Part shown: one piece after another, positions 1-7,975 of the stretch
Layout: every line of letters begins with the position of its first letter
Position numbering within the stretch: the first letter of the stretch is position 1
DNA from: CBDFKK01 sp965248815
GTDB lineage: Bacteria > Pseudomonadota > Alphaproteobacteria > SMXP01
Length of the DNA stretch: 64,000 nt
Reading direction: 5' to 3'
NCBI GenBank assembly: GCA_965248815.1
Contig: CBDFKK010000008.1
Location: 1,922,001-1,986,000, forward strand
The notes under the pieces: generated by a model
Told to the model about the DNA's origin: nothing
The model's input: the letters and a program-made list of their open reading frames with translations, nothing else
The model's database searches: none
Translations under genes and position numbers: made by a program

Positions 1-515
1 GGCTGGAGCCAATCGTCGAGTTGTTGAAATCCGTCCCGACCAGCAACGTCTGGATTTTGCCCATCTGAAAAAACGGCCAACGAAGACCGGTCTTTCCAAG
101 CGTTGTACAGATTGCTCATAGCGTTGGGCATGCCGATGCTGGGCAAGGTTAAGGCCGCGGTTTTGCCGCTGGCCAATTCATAGCCCTGCGCCATGCTCAC
201 CGCTTGGCCTTCTTGGAGTGCCACAATGAGGTTGAGCTCGGGGCGCTTATTGAGAGCGTCGTAAATGGGTCCTTGTCCGGTCGAATTGGAATTGAAGACA
301 TATTTGATGTCGGCGGCCTTTAGGCACTCGGCAAACACGTCGCCGCCCGTCCCCACGACGTCATAGCCTCTTGGCCGTGCCTCGTCGGCCGCGTGCGCAA
401 CCGATGTGAAAACCGAATCGACGGCTGCGGCGCTAAAGCCCATGGCGACCATCGCCTCGCCGAATTCCCGGCGGGAAATATTGTGGTCCAGGAGTTTCTT
501 TATGAGGTTTCTCAT
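1..515 (-). CDS. Thiamine-diphosphate-binding enzyme with Tat-type signal (partial, 3' end outside window)
   Basis: The first 171 codons are present; the gene runs off the left edge. The start is ATG at 515 behind a GGAG ribosome site. Residues 14-43 look like a twin-arginine signal (SRREF followed by an Ala-rich stretch ending AHA). The mature part then matches the N-terminal pyrimidine-binding domain of the acetolactate synthase/benzoylformate decarboxylase family: a conserved Glu in LQEGQAVSMAQGYELASGK, followed by ALTLPSIGMPNAMSNLYNAW. An exported ThDP enzyme is unusual because the family is normally cytoplasmic. Family membership is well supported; the substrate is unknown. A 16-bp palindrome lies just upstream. 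Confidence 0.75.
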   Translation of the reverse strand, partial: MRNLIKKLLDHNISRREFGEAMVAMGFSAAAVDSVFTSVAHAADEARPRGYDVVGTGGDVFAECLKAADIKYVFNSNSTGQGPIYDALNKRPELNLIVALQEGQAVSMAQGYELASGKTAALTLPSIGMPNAMSNLYNAWKDRSSLAVFSDGQNPDVAGRDGFQQLDDWLQ

Positions 516-534
516 GATTATTCTCCGCGGCTAT

Positions 535-550
535 TTGCAACCGGTTGCAA
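535..550. promoter_or_regulatory. Perfect 16-bp palindrome, LacI-family-type operator
   Basis: TTGCAACCGGTTGCAA is a perfect palindrome with a central CG, the layout typical of LacI/GalR-family operators. It ends 19 bp before the ATG of the minus-strand ThDP-enzyme gene, between its presumed promoter and its ribosome site, so repression of that gene is the natural inference. No LacI-type regulator gene is in the window. Confidence 0.5.
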
Positions 551-930
551 GGCTGGCGCTCACTGGCGATGTCTCGGGAAATTTGATCCGCCCCCGCCGA
601 CATGCCCAGCCGCCATTTACCATGTTCGTCACATCGTACATCACGAAAGGCGGTCTGTCAGATGCCATTAAAGGCGCGCGGCCTGTCTGTCCGCGTGAAG
701 GTGATCTCGAGAAGTCCGTTGCAGTGCGATTTTGGCACCAAACTGTGCACGGAACTTAGGCACGAATTAGAGTTGTTTTCGCCGGCTGCAACGCATCTCC
801 CTCAGTGCAAAAGTTACACCTGCCTGTACTGACGAGCCAGGTTCTTGAGCCGGAGCTTTGTCTAGAACTGAAAGTCCTTTCACTCCGAAGACATCAAACA
901 ACTGCCATAAAATAGACTTTAAGGGGCGCT
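551..930. other. Intergenic region without a recognisable gene
   Basis: The space between the ThDP-enzyme gene and the end of the squalene-hopene cyclase gene. Short open frames exist, but none has a ribosome site and family resemblance together. It should hold the promoter of the ThDP-enzyme gene. I see no RNA gene. Confidence 0.5.
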
Positions 931-2970
931 TCAGTTAGCGGCCGCATTCGGATGACGAGCAAAGGCGGCGCGTGCACGCCCCATGGCCATGAGCGGGAAA
1001 TAATGGCGATACATGTTGTAGTTGATCATGAAAGCCCGCGACAATTCTGGCCCTTGCTTTAGCCGTTCTTCCAAACGCGGGTCGCCGAGCTTGATGCGCA
1101 ATCCGACCCCGTATCCCGGAAAGCCCGTTCCGGTATATTCGGGCTCTTCCCATGTGCCGTCATCTTGTTTGGAAACTATAAACTCAATGCCGCGTTCAAC
1201 GGCTGTGCGATCCTCAGGCCGATCGACGGCGAGCAGCGACATCAGCGCCCAGGCGGTTTGCGATGACGTGCTTGTGCCGCGCCCGCTCATGTTGGGATCC
1301 ATATAAGAGGCGCATGATTCACCCCAGCCACCGTCAATTTGTTGACGGCTTTTGATCCAGTCGGCGGCCTTCAACACATAACCGGAACGCATGTCCTCGC
1401 CAATTTCCTTGAGGGCAGGCAGGACGGATGCCGTGCCGTAAATGTAATTGACACCCCATCGCCCAAACCAACTGCCGTCTTCTTCCTGTTCGGCTTTCAG
1501 AAAAGTGAGGCCCTTGGCCACGGCAGGATGGGTGCGCGTATAGCCAAGGCGGCCGAGGGCATCGAGAACATGTGCGGTGACATCGACGCTTGGGGGATCG
1601 AGCGCCTCGCCAAAATCGCAAAACGGAATTTTGGTGAGAATGGCTTTGTCGTTATCTTTATCGAAAGCACCCCAGCCGCCGCCCTTGCACTGCATGGCAA
1701 GCATCCAATCGACCGCGCGGTCCATCGCATTATTGACGCCTTTTTCCTGCCATTCTGGCTTGTCGCGCAACTCTGACAAAACGATCAAGGCGACGGCCGT
1801 ATCGTCGACGTCGGGATAGGACGCGTTTTCGTATTCAAAGGCCCAGCCCCCGGGCTCGACATGCGGAACTTTGACTTGCCAGTCCCCGCCCACGCGGACT
1901 TGTTGACTTAGCACCCAATCGAATGCCTGACGCATTTGATCCGTATGCTGTTCATCAGCTTCACAGTCTTGAAACGCAAGAACGCCCAAGACCGTATCCC
2001 AAACCGGTGATACACATGCCTGAATGTAAGTGGCGCTGCCGTCAACGTGCTGCCAGCGAGGGTCGTCGAGCGCGCCTAGCCCTTTGGCCATGACGGGATG
2101 GTTGTGGCGATAGCCTTCGAAGTGAAGCGCCATGAGGCTATAAATCCAAGGCGGCTGAATGCCGCCCCACACGCCGTCGGCATCTTGATGCTTAATGATC
2201 CATTCGAGTACCCGGCTGATCGTGCCTTCACGACCGGGAATAAAGCCAAGGGTCTGGAGCCCATGAAGTACACGGTCGGCGCCTATGAAAAACCGCTCCC
2301 ACGCATCGGCTTCCGGTTTCCTCGGCAAGGAGAAATTGAAATTTTCCCGGCCGTTCGGAAATAGTTCGTCGAGTCGCAGTTCGTTCGGAAGAGGTTGCAC
2401 AGGACGCCGCGCGCTCAAGACCGTAATCGCCATCAACGTTGCGCGCGCCCAGCACGCAAAATTGTAAATACTGAACGGAAACCATGTGGGAAAGCGGATA
2501 ACTTCCGGCGGCACATTAGGAGTTTGCTCCCACGGCCATTCGCCAATGAGAGCAAGCCAGTAACGAGTAAAAACGCGGACATTGCGGAGCGCGTCTCGTT
2601 CCAAAATCCATGCGCGTGCTTTGCGCAAGGGCTCTTCGTCTTTGTCCATGCCCGTGGACCGCAGGGCCGCGTAACATTCGACCGTGGCGTTGACGTCACC
2701 TGCGGGCGCGCCGTGATAGACCTGCCACGCGCCGTCGGGCCGTTGTTCTTTGAGAATGGCCCGAGCCAATTGCGGTCGCAACGGGTGGTCGCGCAATCCC
2801 ATGAAATGGAGTGCCAAAGTCCATTCGGCCTCCATACTCGAATTGGTCTGCAGCCGCCCGACCCAATAGCCGTCGTCACTTTGACGGGCGAGCATCCAGC
2901 GCAAGCCCTGCTCGATTCCGGCTTCGAGCGCTGCTGCATTCTGGTCGGTTTTTAGCGCTTGCGAGCTCAC
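931..2970 (-). CDS. shc: Squalene-hopene cyclase
   Basis: 679 residues, the usual length of the family. It cyclises squalene to hopene/diplopterol for hopanoids, at the membrane. The catalytic acid motif DVDDTA is seen in the centre (SYPDVDDTAVALIVL), and QW-type repeats recur through the protein (for example DGAWQVYHG, DGVWGGIQPPW, GGWGAFDKDND, DGSWFGRWGVNYIYGT, DGGWGESC). The start is GTG at 2970. The genes that usually make squalene (hpnC, hpnD, hpnE) are not beside it, so shc stands alone here. Confidence 0.95.
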   Translation of the reverse strand: MSSQALKTDQNAAALEAGIEQGLRWMLARQSDDGYWVGRLQTNSSMEAEWTLALHFMGLRDHPLRPQLARAILKEQRPDGAWQVYHGAPAGDVNATVECYAALRSTGMDKDEEPLRKARAWILERDALRNVRVFTRYWLALIGEWPWEQTPNVPPEVIRFPTWFPFSIYNFACWARATLMAITVLSARRPVQPLPNELRLDELFPNGRENFNFSLPRKPEADAWERFFIGADRVLHGLQTLGFIPGREGTISRVLEWIIKHQDADGVWGGIQPPWIYSLMALHFEGYRHNHPVMAKGLGALDDPRWQHVDGSATYIQACVSPVWDTVLGVLAFQDCEADEQHTDQMRQAFDWVLSQQVRVGGDWQVKVPHVEPGGWAFEYENASYPDVDDTAVALIVLSELRDKPEWQEKGVNNAMDRAVDWMLAMQCKGGGWGAFDKDNDKAILTKIPFCDFGEALDPPSVDVTAHVLDALGRLGYTRTHPAVAKGLTFLKAEQEEDGSWFGRWGVNYIYGTASVLPALKEIGEDMRSGYVLKAADWIKSRQQIDGGWGESCASYMDPNMSGRGTSTSSQTAWALMSLLAVDRPEDRTAVERGIEFIVSKQDDGTWEEPEYTGTGFPGYGVGLRIKLGDPRLEERLKQGPELSRAFMINYNMYRHYFPLMAMGRARAAFARHPNAAAN

Positions 2971-3068
2971 GCGGCTTCCCTCAACTCCTCTTCAAAGTCA
3001 CAATTCCCTAGCAGGAAGAAGAGGTAATCGGCAAGGGGACGCTAAGTTTGGGATAGGTGTGCTGAATA

Positions 3069-3096
3069 GAAAAAGGCGGCACGTAAGCGCCGCCTT
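3069..3096 (-). terminator. Rho-independent terminator downstream of the exported SDR gene
   Basis: Read on the minus strand, AAGGCGGC and GCCGCCTT form a perfect 8-bp stem around an 8-nt loop, followed by a T run. It lies about 90 bp after the stop of the minus-strand SDR gene and before shc, so the two genes probably have separate transcripts. Confidence 0.75.
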
Positions 3097-3185
3097 CATA
3101 GCTCGAGTCTTACATTTCGTCAGTCGACGGATTTTCTCTGGTGATGCGCTCGCCAATTGGTAGGGCCGCTTAACCCGCGGGCTTC

Positions 3186-3989
3186 CTATGAATCTGGGGC
3201 AATATTGCCAAATTCTGTGCGCCATTCATCGATCGCCAGGGACTGGTCATTGTTGATGACAATGGTCTTGGCGATGGCCTCGGGGTCGAACAAAGCGGCG
3301 ACCGACACGGCAGCTAAATCGGCGCGATTGATAGAACCAAATCCCCCATCTTCGAGGGATTCCATCGTGATTCCCGCTTGGCCCGCCGGCTCATCCTCTA
3401 ATCCGCCGGGCTGCAAGATCGTGTAGGGCACGCCGCTTGCGCGCAAATGTTCTTCGCCCTTGAATTTCCAGTCGAGCGCTTCTCCCAATAGGAAACTCAA
3501 GAACCAGCCGGTGAGACCGGACCCGCCCACACCCAATGAAGAGACAAGTACAAACTGTTCGACGTCATTTTTAGAGGCAAGGTCGGTCAAGTTCTTGACG
3601 CCGCCATAGTCCACAAACTCATAGCTATTGGGTCCGTCGCTTTGAGTCGAGCCAATCGTGCAGATAATTTTCGTTACGCCCTCAAAGGCGGCGCGCATGG
3701 ATTCGATGTCGCGAACGTCTCCTGCCACCCATTCAATGTCACCGCTAACGTTTGCTTTGGCCCGCTCGACATCTCGCGTAAGGCCGCGGACGCGATGGCC
3801 CTTGGCGGCAAGCTCTTGCACAATGAAGCGACCGGTCCGCCCGCTGGCACCTGCGACGAGGAAAATGTCTTGGGTGATCGTCGTGTCAGCAGGAGTTGTT
3901 TCCGATTCTTGCGCGAAGACGCCCACGGCGATCATCGTGATTGCGACTGGGGTGAGAAGCAATCTTTTGAGAAACGCTGCACGCGTCAT
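3186..3989 (-). CDS. NAD(P)-binding SDR of the NmrA/atypical type with signal peptide
   Basis: 267 residues. Residues 1-27 form a signal peptide (MTRAAFLKRLLLTPV, hydrophobic core, VFAQ). A Rossmann fold follows, with the nucleotide motif GASGRTGRFIVQELAAKGH and a conserved acidic GDVRD segment, as in NmrA-like and atypical SDR proteins (NAD(P)H-binding PF13460 type). No classical YxxxK pair is evident, so it may bind a nucleotide without classical dehydrogenase activity. The ATG overlaps the stop of a 48-codon membrane-protein gene (TAATG), which implies translational coupling. An exported SDR is odd because NAD(P) is not normally available outside the cytoplasm. Confidence 0.8.
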   Translation of the reverse strand: MTRAAFLKRLLLTPVAITMIAVGVFAQESETTPADTTITQDIFLVAGASGRTGRFIVQELAAKGHRVRGLTRDVERAKANVSGDIEWVAGDVRDIESMRAAFEGVTKIICTIGSTQSDGPNSYEFVDYGGVKNLTDLASKNDVEQFVLVSSLGVGGSGLTGWFLSFLLGEALDWKFKGEEHLRASGVPYTILQPGGLEDEPAGQAGITMESLEDGGFGSINRADLAAVSVAALFDPEAIAKTIVINNDQSLAIDEWRTEFGNIAPDS

Positions 3990-4135
3990 TATTCGGGGTC
4001 TTCAGTATGAAAGATCTTGAAAACGCGCTTGTCGAGCCACAAAAATCCAACCGTAAGAACGGCCGGGATGGCAATGGCGACAAGCACCATGCCGAATTGG
4101 TAGTACCACGGGCCGTTCGCTGTGATTGTGCCCAT
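3989..4135 (-). CDS. Small single-pass membrane protein, translationally coupled to the exported SDR
   Basis: A 48-residue frame starting with ATG at 4135 behind a GGGAG ribosome site and ending in TAATG, so its stop shares a base with the start of the SDR. The protein begins MGTITANGPWYYQF, continues with one hydrophobic helix (MVLVAIAIPAVLTVGFLW), and ends with a charged tail (LDKRVFKIFHTEDPE). I recognise no family. The ribosome site, the coupling and the clean membrane topology argue that it is a real gene. It may anchor or assist the SDR, which is inference. Confidence 0.6.
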   Translation of the reverse strand: MGTITANGPWYYQFGMVLVAIAIPAVLTVGFLWLDKRVFKIFHTEDPE

Positions 4136-4466
4136 TTCGACTCCCGTCAACTTAATTTGCCCTTTGCTTACCTAAGGCAAGTTTTGATCGCCGGCAAGGG
4201 CCGTGTGCTGTTGGCCCTACCCCTGGGAGTTGTGTCGTGGAAGGAAACAGCGATAACGCTGATCTCATTCTGAGTATGGCCTATACGGTTTAATTGCGAC
4301 TTTGTGCGGCGTGGTATTGTTAAATTTTTCGTAAAATTCGAACTTCAGCCTTAGGCGGATTGCAAGACTAAGAGGACTATCTTTTGCGTATCTTCGTGCT
4401 CTCGATGCGCATGCCCTTCTTAAGTAGGGGCAGAGAGTCCGGAAAAGCTGCTAAGGAGATAGTGTC
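4136..4466. other. Divergent promoter region without a gene
   Basis: This stretch separates the minus-strand small protein/SDR pair from the plus-strand Flp pilin gene. It is AT-rich around 4310-4340 and should contain both promoters. I see no convincing coding frame or RNA gene. Confidence 0.5.
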
Positions 4467-4628
4467 ATGACAAGATTGTTTTCTCGCTTTCTAAGAGATG
4501 ACTCGGGCGCCACGGCGATTGAATACGGTTTGATCGCGGCCGGCATCGCAGTTGTCATCTTAGTAACCGTCCAGACGGCCGGTACAAACCTCAATACGAC
4601 CTTCACCACAATTGCCGGCGCGCTATAA
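4467..4628 (+). CDS. Flp/Fap-type IVb pilin
   Basis: A 53-residue protein starting with ATG at 4467 behind AAGGAGAT. The basic leader MTRLFSRFLRDDSG is followed by the Flp hallmark ATAIEYGLIAAGIAVVIL, with the conserved Glu five residues after the Gly that marks the usual prepilin cleavage site, then a short tail. Flp pilins build Tad pili after cleavage by a TadV/CpaA peptidase. No tad/cpa assembly gene is in the window, so this is an orphan pilin locus here. A hairpin terminator follows about 65 bp downstream. Confidence 0.9.
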   Translation: MTRLFSRFLRDDSGATAIEYGLIAAGIAVVILVTVQTAGTNLNTTFTTIAGAL

Positions 4629-4692
4629 GCGGCCCAGCGATTGAGGAAATAGTTTGAGCCGCTGAGGCTCTTACGTTACAAATAATTGGGAG

Positions 4693-4722
4693 GGCGGTGC
4701 TTCGGTGCCGCCTTCTTCTTTG
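4693..4722 (+). terminator. UUCG-tetraloop terminator after the Flp pilin gene
   Basis: GGCGGTGC, the loop TTCG and GTGCCGCC form an 8-bp stem (two G-T pairs) closed by the very stable C(UUCG)G loop, followed by TTCTTCTTTG. It sits downstream of the pilin and makes it a monocistronic unit. Confidence 0.8.
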
Positions 4723-4758
4723 TTGGTAAAGCATCGTTTAGAGAAAAGACAAGTTCGA

Positions 4759-5069
4759 CTAGTCCCGCGTCGCTACCCGATACGCTCCAACTAAGACGAA
4801 TAGCCCACATAAAATTAGGACGGCCCGCGGAATCGGAATTTCGTTGGTGATGGGTTTGGTTGTCAACCAATCTTCAACGAATGAAGCATATTCCACTGCA
4901 CCATCTTCAAGGGGCAAGGGCTCGGCGCCTTGCTGCAGCACTTTCAGCCTTTTGAGTCTTGAGACGGTGTCAGTACTTCGAATTCCGGAGTTGCGAATGC
5001 CTGCGTCGAGCTTGGGAGGGTCCCAACCAGCGTCCAGCAAGTAATTATGGCCACCAAAGCAAATCTCAT
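4759..5069 (-). pseudogene. Candidate frameshifted exported protein with C-terminal membrane anchor
   Basis: ATG at 5069, behind TTAGGAGA, opens a clear signal peptide (MRFALVAIITCWTLVGTLPS, then STQAFA) but meets TGA at 4944. A second frame, entered at the CAAAAGG run just before that stop, carries on as LKVLQQGAEPLPLEDG and ends with a hydrophobic anchor and basic tail (IPIPRAVLILCGLFVLVGAY, then RVATRD). Joined by a one-base shift, the two give a protein of about 100 residues with a signal peptide and a C-terminal sorting-like tail, loosely like PEP-CTERM/VPLPA proteins. This could be a real frameshift, a phase-variable A run or a sequencing error. The second frame is also open upstream to 5214, but that part is Arg/Pro-rich and looks non-coding. 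Confidence 0.45.
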
Positions 5070-5392
5070 CTCTATCGCACTCTCCTAAGGAAGCAGGATC
5101 GACGGCCTGTGCCAAAACGGGTCGCGATCCGGCAAGACCCCAAGGGGCGGGACGACGGACCAAGGCGCTAGCTGCGCGGCCATTGAACGGCCGTAGGGCC
5201 GGTCTAATCGCCATACCTTTTATAGTGAAGGCGGTCGTTTACCCGTGTTCGGGCCTGCTTCTCCCCAAAAGATTGCAAGATCCATGCTCCTGCCGCGCTC
5301 GTAAACTTTGGCGGGCTGGGGCAAGCGGTCGCCACACTGCTATAGTCGCTTGAAAGGTGCTGCGCGCCGCCAGTTACAAAAGGACGAAGATT

Positions 5393-6136
5393 GTGGCAGT
5401 CACAGGCCTCCGCATGCCCCAAGCGAAATATCCAGGGGCCATCCCGACGTTGAACGGGCGCGGCTTTATGCTCGAGTCACTCGACCCCTACTCAAAGGCA
5501 TTTGTTGAATTTGCGCCGGACGCCGAGGCGCCAATGTTGGATGTCGGCTGTGCATATGGTGTGGCGACCCTTGCCGCTTTGGCAAACGGTGCGCAGATGG
5601 TCGCATGCGATATGGATGCTGGCCATGTCGCAATTCTGAAAGATCATGTTCCCATTGAACATAGTTCGAGATTAACAACGAGTGTTGGAGTCCTGCCGGA
5701 CATCGATTTCCCATCTCGTAAATTCGGCGCCATTTTGGCGTCACGAGTTCTCCACTTTTTGACCGGCGACGATGTGGAACAAGCCGTGAAGAAGATGGCG
5801 ACGTGGCTGATACCCGGCGGGCGGCTCTATCTGGTCGCTGATAGTCCCTATATGCCCAATTGGAATGCAGCAGCCTCGGACTATGAGTCCCTCAAGCAAG
5901 CAGGTCACAAATGGCCGGGCTTCTTGCCGGACTTTTCCAAATTTGTACCGGAGGGCACCGATCCGAACTCTCATCCGGATTTCTTAAATCCTATGGACCC
6001 CGATATTCTTGCACGCGTCTGCGAAGAGGCCGGCCTGAATGTAGTGAGCAAAAGCTTTATGGGGCTTCAGCGCGGCGGGCCGGCTACGGAAGGTAAGGAA
6101 CACGCCGGATGCGAAGCGGTCAAAGCAAGTGATTAG
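5393..6136 (+). CDS. Class I SAM-dependent methyltransferase
   Basis: 247 residues from GTG at 5393, chosen because AAAGGACG lies just upstream; an in-frame ATG at 5357 is less well placed. The SAM-binding motif I is MLDVGCAYGVATLAAL (residues about 48-63), followed by an acidic motif II (MVACDMDAGHV) and the motif IV-V region around FGAILASRVLHFLTGDD and LIPGGRLYLVADS. This is the Methyltransf_11/25 type, acting on small molecules. The substrate is unknown. It stands alone between minus-strand genes. Confidence 0.8.
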   Translation: MAVTGLRMPQAKYPGAIPTLNGRGFMLESLDPYSKAFVEFAPDAEAPMLDVGCAYGVATLAALANGAQMVACDMDAGHVAILKDHVPIEHSSRLTTSVGVLPDIDFPSRKFGAILASRVLHFLTGDDVEQAVKKMATWLIPGGRLYLVADSPYMPNWNAAASDYESLKQAGHKWPGFLPDFSKFVPEGTDPNSHPDFLNPMDPDILARVCEEAGLNVVSKSFMGLQRGGPATEGKEHAGCEAVKASD

Positions 6137-6145
6137 TTAGGGAAA

Positions 6146-6874
6146 CTATTTGAAAGCGAGTTCAACCGACCTTTGAACATTCTGGTGCGCGCCTCCGCGG
6201 CAAACCGTCCCGTGAGCGCTGATCAAGTTGTCGAAGTCAAGTTGCAAGAGCCGATCAAAGTCTTTGCGCAACGAACCGTCATCTGGCGTAAGCGCCTTCA
6301 GCCAAAACGGTCCAATCAACGTGCGCGTGGGAAAGCCGATAAAGGGCATAATCAAACGCGCCAATAGCGAACAGCGGCTTTTGTCACTGTAGTGTTGAAT
6401 GCCGTCCACGGTGATCAGCCGGCTGTGTTTGGGCAACAAAATTGCGCTTTCGGGTTTTGTTGTCATTCGAAAAACAAATAACTCCGCATCGTCAATCGGC
6501 AAGGGACTGCCTTCAGCTATAATGTGGTCCGGTTTCGGATTTGAGTAGTTGTCTGAGCCCTCTTGGCACCAAAACGCAGCGCCATATCGTTCAACATAAT
6601 AGGAATCATCCACGCCGTGAAAGCAGCCGAGCCGCACGATGTTCTTGACCGTGCCCAGGGCGTCGAGCGCAGCTTCGCCTTCGGTATTGAGGCGCACCGG
6701 ACTGATCAGCGTCAAGTCGGTGCCGCTTCGTACAATGACCATGTTTCGGCTAATTCTGATGCCACGCCCTAAGCTGATGCTGCCGTGAACCCAATAAACG
6801 TTATCGAAGACTTGCTCGATCGCGTCATGTGGTTGAGGCGGATATGAGTCTTCTGAGCGCTGTGATTCTGACAT
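6146..6874 (-). CDS. Metallo-beta-lactamase-fold-like protein (DUF4336 type)
   Basis: 242 residues from ATG at 6874. The core resembles the MBL-like DUF4336 proteins: FDNVYWVHGSISLGRG near the start, a beta-rich middle, and the C-terminal signature FDNLISAHGTVCRGGAH. The usual HxHxDH zinc motif is not seen, so hydrolase activity is doubtful. It lies 125 bp downstream of the nitrile hydratase activator gene on the same strand and could be the last member of that operon. Function unknown. Confidence 0.6.
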   Translation of the reverse strand: MSESQRSEDSYPPQPHDAIEQVFDNVYWVHGSISLGRGIRISRNMVIVRSGTDLTLISPVRLNTEGEAALDALGTVKNIVRLGCFHGVDDSYYVERYGAAFWCQEGSDNYSNPKPDHIIAEGSPLPIDDAELFVFRMTTKPESAILLPKHSRLITVDGIQHYSDKSRCSLLARLIMPFIGFPTRTLIGPFWLKALTPDDGSLRKDFDRLLQLDFDNLISAHGTVCRGGAHQNVQRSVELAFK

Positions 6875-6999
6875 CGCTTGGCCACTATGTTGGTCTATTT
6901 TCCATACAGGCTTTACTCACTTGATGACTATTGTTTTTAGTGTGGCCTCGAAGAGCGTAAACTCACTAACAACAATCTGTGATGCTATGAAGTTGGATG

Positions 7000-7347
7000 T
7001 TAGTGGTCGTGGCCGTGAGGACGCTCCGCAAAGGTTTGCGTTTTCGCAGCCAACTCGTTCGTGCTGCATAAGCCTTTGGTGGCAAGCAATCGTTCCAGTG
7101 CGGCCGCCCAGCGCTCATAATAATTCCATTCGGCGTCACTGTGCCCGGCGCGCTCCCAACTTTGAATTTCGTCGATCAAAAGCTTGCGGAACTCCTCCCA
7201 CTCAAATTGTCCCGCTTCGTGCAGCGACAGGGTGACACCGAACAATCGGCTTTCCCAGGGGGCTTCGAAAACGAGCTCGCCATTCAAGCGCGGCGGTGCG
7301 GCAGGTCCGTCCGTATCAAGAACATCTTTATGGGCAGACTTAGTCAT
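7000..7347 (-). CDS. Nitrile hydratase accessory (activator/metallochaperone) protein
   Basis: 115 residues. Its ATG at 7347 overlaps the end of the alpha-subunit gene. It resembles the N-terminal half of nitrile hydratase beta subunits (LVFEAPWESRLFGVTLSLHE, FEWEEFRKLLIDEI, YYERWAAALERLL), as expected for the p14K/NhhG-type activators that bring the metal to the alpha subunit. The His-rich tail ERPHGHDH fits metal handling. The order beta-alpha-activator is that of known cobalt nitrile hydratase operons. Confidence 0.85.
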   Translation of the reverse strand: MTKSAHKDVLDTDGPAAPPRLNGELVFEAPWESRLFGVTLSLHEAGQFEWEEFRKLLIDEIQSWERAGHSDAEWNYYERWAAALERLLATKGLCSTNELAAKTQTFAERPHGHDH

Positions 7348-7945
7348 CGCCAGCGCCTGGCGCCGTCGCCTTGGCAACGCCAATCATGGAATCGCGGCTG
7401 ATGAGGGATTTAAGTTGGTCTTCGCCCAGCTGATCGGTTCCGCGCGGCCGTTCCGGCAGGACAAGGTAGCGCACTTCTGCACTCGAATCCCAAACGCGAA
7501 TGGTCACGCCTTGGGGCAATTCCAAACCCATTTCATTCAACACCGCGCGCGGTTCGCGCACTATGCGGGCGCGATAGGCAGGAGATTTATACCAGGTGGG
7601 TGGCAGACCCAAGACCGACCACGGATAACAAGAGCACAACGTGCAAACCACCACATTGTGAGTGTCAGGCGTGTTCTCCACCACTACTAATTGTTCACGC
7701 CCGCCGACGCCTAGCTCTTCGAGCGCGCTGTTGGCGTCGTTGAGCAACCGGCTCTTATAGTCGGGGTCCGTCCAAGCCCGCGCCACGACTTTGGCGCCGT
7801 CCATGGGTCCAACGTCGTGTTCGAAATGATGGATGACGGCATCGACGGCTTTAGAATCAAGCAATCCCTTTTCCGTCAGGAGCTCTTCGAGCGCTTCGAC
7901 GCGTAAAGCTAGTTCCGGAGTGCCGTGTTCATGAATACCGTTCAT
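7340..7945 (-). CDS. nthA: Nitrile hydratase alpha subunit, cobalt type
   Basis: 201 residues. It carries the metal-binding motif VCTLCSCYPW; the Thr in C-T-L-C-S-C marks the cobalt class, where iron enzymes have Ser. The two later Cys residues are the ones normally oxidised to sulfinic and sulfenic acid. The rest is typical of the family (LPPTWYKSPAYRARIVREPR, IRVWDSSAEVRYLVLPERP, SRDSMIGV). The enzyme hydrates nitriles to amides in the cytoplasm. It lies 30 bp after nthB and overlaps the activator gene, so the three are one operon. No amidase gene is near. Confidence 0.95.
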   Translation of the reverse strand: MNGIHEHGTPELALRVEALEELLTEKGLLDSKAVDAVIHHFEHDVGPMDGAKVVARAWTDPDYKSRLLNDANSALEELGVGGREQLVVVENTPDTHNVVVCTLCSCYPWSVLGLPPTWYKSPAYRARIVREPRAVLNEMGLELPQGVTIRVWDSSAEVRYLVLPERPRGTDQLGEDQLKSLISRDSMIGVAKATAPGAGDD

Positions 7946-7975
7946 TGCTCTAACTCTCTTGAGTTTGTACGCGCC

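Noticed and set aside
5070..5214. Upstream extension of the anchor-bearing frame at 4759
   Set aside because: Arg/Pro-rich composition and no signal peptide; the credible start with a ribosome site is in the other frame at 5069.
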